This document shows, piece after piece, positions 57,651 to 64,000 of a stretch of DNA of 64,000 bases. The position numbers were made by a program, and so were the translations under genes. Location of the stretch: the NCBI RefSeq assembly GCF_047948215.1, contig NC_134456.1, forward strand, positions 13,727,730 to 13,791,729. The letters run 5' to 3'. Source of the stretch: Lycorma delicatula. Lineage: Eukaryota; Arthropoda; Insecta; Hemiptera; Fulgoridae. Under the pieces are notes generated by a model. The model was not told where the DNA came from, did not search any database, and was given only the letters and a program-made list of their open reading frames with translations. Positions within the stretch are counted from its first letter, which is position 1, and every line of letters starts with the position of its first letter.

Positions 57651-58180
57651 CATAACCATGTGATAGCTTAATTAATCAATTAATAAAAAATTAAAGCAAT
57701 GTAAAAAAAGCAACGTAGTTAAAATTTTAGTAGAAATTTTTATCATTCTTTATTTTAACATCTATTTTACCTAATTTTAGATAATTGTAAATTAAAAACG
57801 AATTTAGAAAATCTTTTATAAAATTAATCAGCTACAAAAATTATAACTTCAATTTTTTAAATATAATTTAAACTATAATTATTATACGTAAATTATATTT
57901 TAATTTTATAAATGTTAGAATTTATTTTACAAACTGACATTTTTATTTTCAAAGAGCCGTTCAATAAGTTGCATAGAATCAAATGAGAACTGACAATTTA
58001 AATTTGTAGGTTAAGTTGATTGTTATTGAATGGAGGTGTATACATCATTAAAATTCATGAAAAATCATGTAAAATAGTCACTTCAATACTGCATCTTACA
58101 AATTTGGACAATGTATATTTTTTAATTACACTTTAAAACGTTATTTAAATAAATAATATTCTCAATAAGCGCCCAATTCT
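57651..58180. other. AT-rich spacer
   Basis: Nothing recognised. Confidence 0.5.
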
Positions 58181-58790
58181 AGCAGACTCGACAATGCTTC
58201 GCTATTGCTAGATTTGAGTATACATACAAATTAAATGAACACAATTGAAAGTTTCATAAAACCTTAAAAACAATGAACATTAGGAACTTCACAAAATTTA
58301 ACCTCTCACTTTATAAAAGTCAGAATGTAAATAAATCAAATTGTCAGAACAGCACTACCTAACGGATTTAATTCAAAGTACTCTCTAAACACAGTAGACT
58401 GTTAAAAAATACGAATTTTAATGTAATAACAACATTAAGCTACGACGCAAGTAACCGATATGCGAAAAAGCAACAAAATAAAAAAAATTCCTAGAATCCG
58501 ATCGCACCACCAACTACCGATTCTGATGCCAAAAATTTAAAAAAATTCTAAAACGCGATCGAAGCGCTGCCTACCGGATTTAATTGTGAACCTAAACCAT
58601 CGCAACCACCTTAACCTCAACAACAACACATAAATAAATAAATTAATTAAAAAACCATTTTCTATCGGATCAAATTGTGAATCTAAATCATTCTCGAATC
58701 AACTTAATCACACACACCAAATTTCATCAAAATCAGTCCAGCCGTTTAGGAGAAGTTCAGTGACATACACACGCACAGAAAAAAAAAATA
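58181..58790 (+). repeat. 'ctagcagaccc' repeat, copy 2
   Basis: CTAGCAGACTCGACAATGCT, TTCGCTATTGCTAGATTTGA, then the shared body AGGAACTTCACAAAATTTAA. It ends CACCAAATTTCATCAAAATC, AGTCCAGCCGTTTAGGAGAA, an ACACACGCACAG run and an A-tail. It lacks an open frame. The class is uncertain: an arthropod interspersed repeat of non-coding type. Confidence 0.7.
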
Positions 58791-59846
58791 TATAATGATA
58801 TATAACATTTAAAAAAAAATATTTAAAGTACATTAAAAGTAAAGAATACGTTTTTGTCATTCATTAGAATAATGCTAGTTATATATGACTAAAAGTAAAA
58901 GCGTGCGCTCATCGTTATAAATGGTCTGAATGGTGGAGCAAATATATCAGAAAAAAGAAAACGAATGCACTTAGAATTCTATAAAAAATATATATATGAA
59001 AATTTTTGCCACTCTTTATAACGGTAAGCGCCCCGCAGTTTTATTTTTAGTTACATAAGAGTAACATTATTTTTATGGATAATTTTTTTTTCTATGTTTT
59101 AAAATTATTTTAAATAAAACCCTTCTTTTTTTTGTAGCCGTATCTATATTTTAAATAAAAAGTTTTGGATAAGATTTCAAAGAATAATAAAACTAACTTT
59201 TAATTTTAAATACCTAATAAGTAGTACTTTTTCATGTCTTTAATTTCGACTTTTTAAAAGTCAAATTATAATTAATTAATTGTCGGTAGCGTTTGTTTTT
59301 AATTCAGCGCCTGTTTCTTAAGTTGAAATTTAAAACATTGAAAAAGTTGCTATTTTATAGTTTTAAGGATGTTATTATTTTTTTATACATCCAGTAAAAT
59401 ATATTTTTTACGTATGCTACTATCATAAAATATTGTCGCGTGTTCGTGGTTCGTCAAGGATATTGCGAGACTAACATAGTAGAAATTTCTTATAAAATAC
59501 AATTTGTTACTTCCAGATATATAAAATAACTAATGATAATACTAATAAATATATAATATATAAAATACTAATTCGAATTAAAAATAAAATTGATTTAATA
59601 AAAAAATATAAATATCAAAATATAGTCGATTTACTAAAGAATTTATAATTTTTATTATTGTATTAAAAATCGAAAATCTAACATTAATATAATTCACTTT
59701 ACGCAAGTTTTATTATTTTTAGTGAGTACAAAAGAGTTACCGTATACTTTATGAATGAATAGAATAGTGTCACTTTCACTCCTGTTAACAAATAACTTTC
59801 TGAACATATTCTTGTTTTCAACCGCTGTCCAATATGGAATACTCGT
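58791..59846. other. AT-rich spacer
   Basis: Nothing recognised. Confidence 0.5.
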
Positions 59847-60163
59847 GATGCACTCATCACTTTCTTTTTGCTATTTAGCCTCCGGTAATTACCGTTCAGA
59901 TAATACTTCAGAGGATGATATGTATGAGTGTAAATGAAGTATAGTCTTGTACATTCTCAGTTCGAGCGATCCTGAGATGTGTGGTTAATTGAAAACCCAA
60001 CCGCCAAAGAACACCGGTATCCACGATCTAGTATTCAAATACGTGTAAAAATAACTGGCTTTATTAGGACTTGAACGCTGGAACTCTCGACTTCCAAATA
60101 AGCTGATTTGGGAAGACGCGTTCAACACTAGACCGACCCGGTGGGTAAGATGCACTCATCACT
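59847..60163 (-). mobile_element. SINE-A copy, full-length, with 15-bp target duplication
   Basis: GATGCACTCATCACT lies at 59847-59861 and 60149-60163. Between them is a minus-strand SINE-A from the tail (GCTATTTAGCCTCC) to the head (ACCCGGTGGGTAA), with the A- and B-box-like segments present. It closes the set of seven copies. Confidence 0.95.
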
Positions 60164-63100
60164 GGGTTACCAAACACTTACTGTTATCGCTTTTATCCCA
60201 CATTGCACCGAACTCGAACTTGAAAAACTACAAACTTTACTCCTTTGGTCCTCGGTAGTACTTATAACACCTGGCCCGCAAAACCAGTAACCGAACCGTC
60301 CTTTTGATCGTTGAAGCGTAATAATTTTTATTTTCCGCGGTTTCTAAACCTTTTTTGTCACTTTTCGTTCCTAAAATTCTTCTTTCTTTATTTTTCCCCT
60401 CTCTTTCTTCTTTATTCTCTACCCCTTACAATATTATGTTGGTTAATTCAATATTATATTCTTATTTTTTTATAATGTGCAATAATTTTTGTTTTATATT
60501 GACCGCTGTTGTGACAAGTTAAAGTTTTTTTGAATATTACTTGTACTTTTCCCACGCTTTCATGAGTAATTCTTAAAATTATGCTTTATTAATGCTGCTA
60601 ATATACAAATATAGTGTAAAACATTTGGTTTATAACCGTGGTATATTTTACGTTTACGACCGGAACAAAAAAAGTTGTCGTTTTAGAAACAGATTAAACG
60701 GTGATGTCATACCTGTAATATGTGGCCTATTTAAGGTAGTTTGTTGTTATGGTGTACGAGTATATATATAATTTTTATACAACGATATGCGCATCGAAGT
60801 AACATTAACTTTTTACTATAGTTATTTATTTTTAATAAAACTTGTTTGTTTCTTTGTTTCAGGTACGTTTGAGTCGATTAATTTTATTAATTGGTTCCGA
60901 TACTTGTACAACTTTATTTGGGTAAGCTATCGGTTTTTTTATAAATCGATTACGTAATCGGTTATTTAATTTAGAAAAGTCAGCAGCATTGTTTTGACTT
61001 TGTTCGTCTTTGCTTCTCATCAGTTAGACCGGTCTATGTTCTTAACAGATTCTGCTGTTAAGGGTTGCTGAATTTGATTAACTTATGTAATGTTTAAATT
61101 ATTTTTGTTCTTTGATGGTCGTCCTGACCAAAATTATAATTTAAAAATTCTTTATTTGTGTCCCGGTTACTTTGTTTCATAAACACTTTAATTTATCGAG
61201 TTTGATCTGTTAGGCTTTGTATTGGAGGGATTGATTTTATTAAATAAAAAAAACATATTGAAAAAGAGATATATAAAAGTTTTCCTTGTGTTTTTTTAGC
61301 TTGTCAAAAAAAAACTCACCTATTGTCATTGAATGTAATACCGGCTTATTAAACTGTCTGTAATCTTCCCTTTAGGAAATTTACTCGGTGAAATTTGAAA
61401 ATATTCTTTGAGCGTTATAAACGCTTGACTGATAAAAAAATCATAATGGAACTTTAAAAATATCTCTCCTGTTTGATCAAAAGAGATCTTATCTGCGATA
61501 CCTAATCGTGCTTTGACACAAGCTCCATTAAATAGATTGAGAATGGATGAAACGTTTCCCCGTAGTATTTGTTAAGTATAATTGATAAAGCATGTATCTA
61601 TTAACCTCCCGTTCCCATAATGTCTGCTGCATTTTTCAATGTTTCTGTAAATTTAACATTCACTACTTTTTCAATAATTTATCCATCTTTTTTTTTTCTA
61701 AATAGTCTCGCTCGATTCTTTTGTATGATGCCTGAAATAAGAACGTTAATTATCATGCGTTTCGAAAGGGTTGTTAATTTAACTGAGATGCAGAATTTCA
61801 TCATTTACTATTTCCAATATCTTTTCGGTTTAAGCGAACAGCCTCCTGTTCTGTTGCTGTAATAGTCCTACCGTTAGCGTTTCAGTTTCTAACTGACGCG
61901 TTTCATTACTAACCGAAGAGGTGAATCGGTTGTTAGTTAATATCGCTTTATAATTCTCGTTCTTTGGTAAGGATTATTGGTACAATCTCATTGCTATATC
62001 TTTGCTAATTTCTAATTCAGTTTTATCATCAGTTTTTATGAATTTCCTTTACCTGTGTAACATTTTAAAGGCCTTTCCATTTTAAATCTATAAAGCTTAC
62101 ATGTGAACATTTGTTTCTAGAAATTACTTTATAAAGCATTTACTGAAGGTCACACATTAAATAGCCTATCAGTATCAACACGGTTTTTAAATTGTAAAAG
62201 AGAATTTTCATTCGTAAATCAAGCGATTCGAATTTGTAAAATGTTTTGCACCTCAGTATCATCAATCTGCAGGTATCGAGTTGCACTTGTCCAACAAATC
62301 TTATAATTATTCGTAATTACAGTTCAAATTAATACCCAATAAATTGGGGCTGTTCATTTCTGTCTACATTAACAAACTTTCCAGTTTCTTATGTAGCTTA
62401 ACGAGTAATGATCAACCAAATTAATTTAATAATTTAATTAAAACCACTAAGGAACATATCAAGATTATTTAGAGATATTAATTTTTCTGAAATATTAGCG
62501 GTATTTCATTCTGATAAATAACATAGTAGATTACATCTATAACGTCGTAACCTTTCTTTTTATTGTTTAATTGAATTCATATCTTCTTCAACCTAAAGCT
62601 TAAAGATATAATACTTAAAGATATTTTTTATGAAACTAAATTGGCAAGATTTCCCTAATTCGATTATTTGGATTATTTACCAAGCTGTCATATCCTTTTT
62701 AAAAATGTTTCCTTATTCTTGAAGTCTCCTTAATAATTTTATGTTCCTCCAAGTAACGCACACTTGAAAGGAAATGATTTTTCCATATCTTGTCAGACTC
62801 AACAGATAAGATATGATCGGTCTACATCCTTCTTCATTTGCTTATTCTTGGGCACAGAATAAGCAATTGATTATTTAATTACTATAACGTATATGCATGT
62901 TTCTTAAATTTGTTGTAAAACGTCACTCTATGGAAAGTTTTTTCAATATAGTTATGTTATATAGCCTGTTGTAAACCATTATTACCATAACATCATTATC
63001 ATTTCCAAATTACAGGTAAATATTCTAAAACTAAACTTGGCTGTTTTCCCATTTTCATCTGGGCTTGAGACAGCTTTTTCGATCGTTGCAAGTTTTTACC

Positions 63101-64000
63101 AAAAACCGACGTGTTTACGGCCCTTCCATTCACAGTTTACAATGCAGGTTTTGGTGTCTTTTGACTGGACTGCGCCAATGATGTTATTCAAGGTGTACGG
63201 GTCTTACGAGAGTATGAGTAGCTGTAGGCTATTCATACTTTCATCTCAAACATATCGGGGTCAGTGTACATAACAAAAGTACATAAATAAAGCCTTGAAA
63301 TCAGACTAGGTCAGACATCAGGAAAATCGATGGTTGTCCTAGACTATAAAATCTTTTAAGGTTATTGGATTATAAATCCGTATGACCGTAACTTCTTGTA
63401 AGGGATGAAATAGAAGGTAGTACTTCTGTTAGTTTTTGACGTTGTTTGTCTAAATATGAATTAAGAGGATCTTGCATCGAGAATATTTTCATATCCCTGC
63501 AAACGCAGCTGCAAAATGTCAAAGTGCAAAGGATACCGTATTATATCGTAATACGCGATATAATTATAGTCGTCTTCCGCAAAAATCAAAGTAATTCTTA
63601 AAAGTTTTCTATGATTGGCTTGCGCGGGGAAGTATAATAACCAGTGTAGATTTTTAATAATATATACGTCAACGAAGAATAAGAACCGGTCTTTAGCGAG
63701 TACTAGACACACTTACTAAGTTCAAGAAAGCTAGCTGAGAAATTTATTGTTGTTTACGCAATCCTGATTTACGGATAAAACATTCTAAAACAATGAGATT
63801 TGCATAATCCATTATAAACTTTACATATTATTAGATTTGGTTTTCAAAATTTTGATAATTTTATTACGTCTAACGTAAGCTGAACTCAAATTCGTTTTAA
63901 CTTTGACGACAAATAAATAATTTCTGGATCTAGATAATAAAGAGTTATAAACAAAATCTAGTAAGTCAATTCATTGTTTACAAAACCGTTTTTATTTTAT
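60164..64000. other. AT-rich end of the window; one GC-richer patch
   Basis: No element is recognised. At 63030-63275 the composition is richer in G/C and a minus-strand reading gives LNNIIGAVQSKDTKTCIVNC-type sequence up to a GTAAAA that could be a splice donor. This is too weak to call an exon. The open frames at 61620-61862 and 63461-63712 have no motif. Confidence 0.35.

Overview
This is AT-rich animal nuclear DNA, most likely from an insect. A hemipteran is possible, but that is only an impression from the repeat types. The evidence is the density of mariner/Tc1-type transposon relics, R1-, Jockey- and RTE-like LINE fragments, tRNA-derived SINEs with target-site duplications, and foldback elements. 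There is nothing bacterial: no operons, Shine-Dalgarno starts or CRISPR. I found no convincing host exon in 64 kb, so the window reads as intergenic or intronic repeat-rich sequence.

Layout. 1-4270: mariner relic, the 3' end of a Jockey-like LINE, an R1-like LINE remnant (minus), a LINE scrap, a piece of a hairpin-ended repeat (family E) and a SINE. 4930-5660: unclassified repeat-like block. 7136-7775: two head-to-tail SINE-A copies with three identical target-site copies. 8.3-20.5 kb: SINE-B heads, an RTE-like LINE fragment, a hairpin-ended family D element, a LINE copy with an open frame (minus) and a truncated SINE-A. 21953-24733: a Tc1/mariner-type transposon with about 0.4-kb inverted ends, a decayed transposase and a Jockey-like LINE tail inserted in one arm. 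25.87-27.82 kb: an R1-like 3' end split by a complete-length mariner. 29.93-32.15 kb: a family E element split by an R1-like LINE. 33.03-33.79 kb: a second copy of the RTE-like LINE with target-site duplications. 34.9-36.1 kb: a SINE-A abutting a long-TIR element. 40.26-40.64 kb: a 184-bp tandem duplication carrying SINE-B. 42.15-43.06 kb: a decayed transposase (minus). 45.43-46.07 kb: a foldback element with TA flanks. 48.2-48.7 kb: Tc1-like DDE transposase relic. 50.4-53.3 kb: further E and D copies. 54.0-54.7 kb: another transposase relic. 56.1-58.8 kb: arthropod 'ctagcagaccc' repeats, a tandem repeat and a 454-bp foldback. 59.85-60.16 kb: SINE-A. The last 4 kb show nothing recognisable.

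How the parts relate. The elements form a readable insertion history: mariner into R1, R1 into E, Jockey-like LINE into a DNA transposon, and SINEs with intact target duplications on top. The SINEs are non-autonomous and would have needed a LINE partner; I could not match their 3' tails to any LINE here. All transposase frames are broken by stops or frameshifts. Only two LINE fragments (15727-16440 and 33044-33757) and one R1-like C-terminus (31341-32024) keep long open frames, so these are probably the younger insertions. The most interesting material is the pair of repeat families D and E, which appear to share a terminal stem-loop module although their bodies differ.
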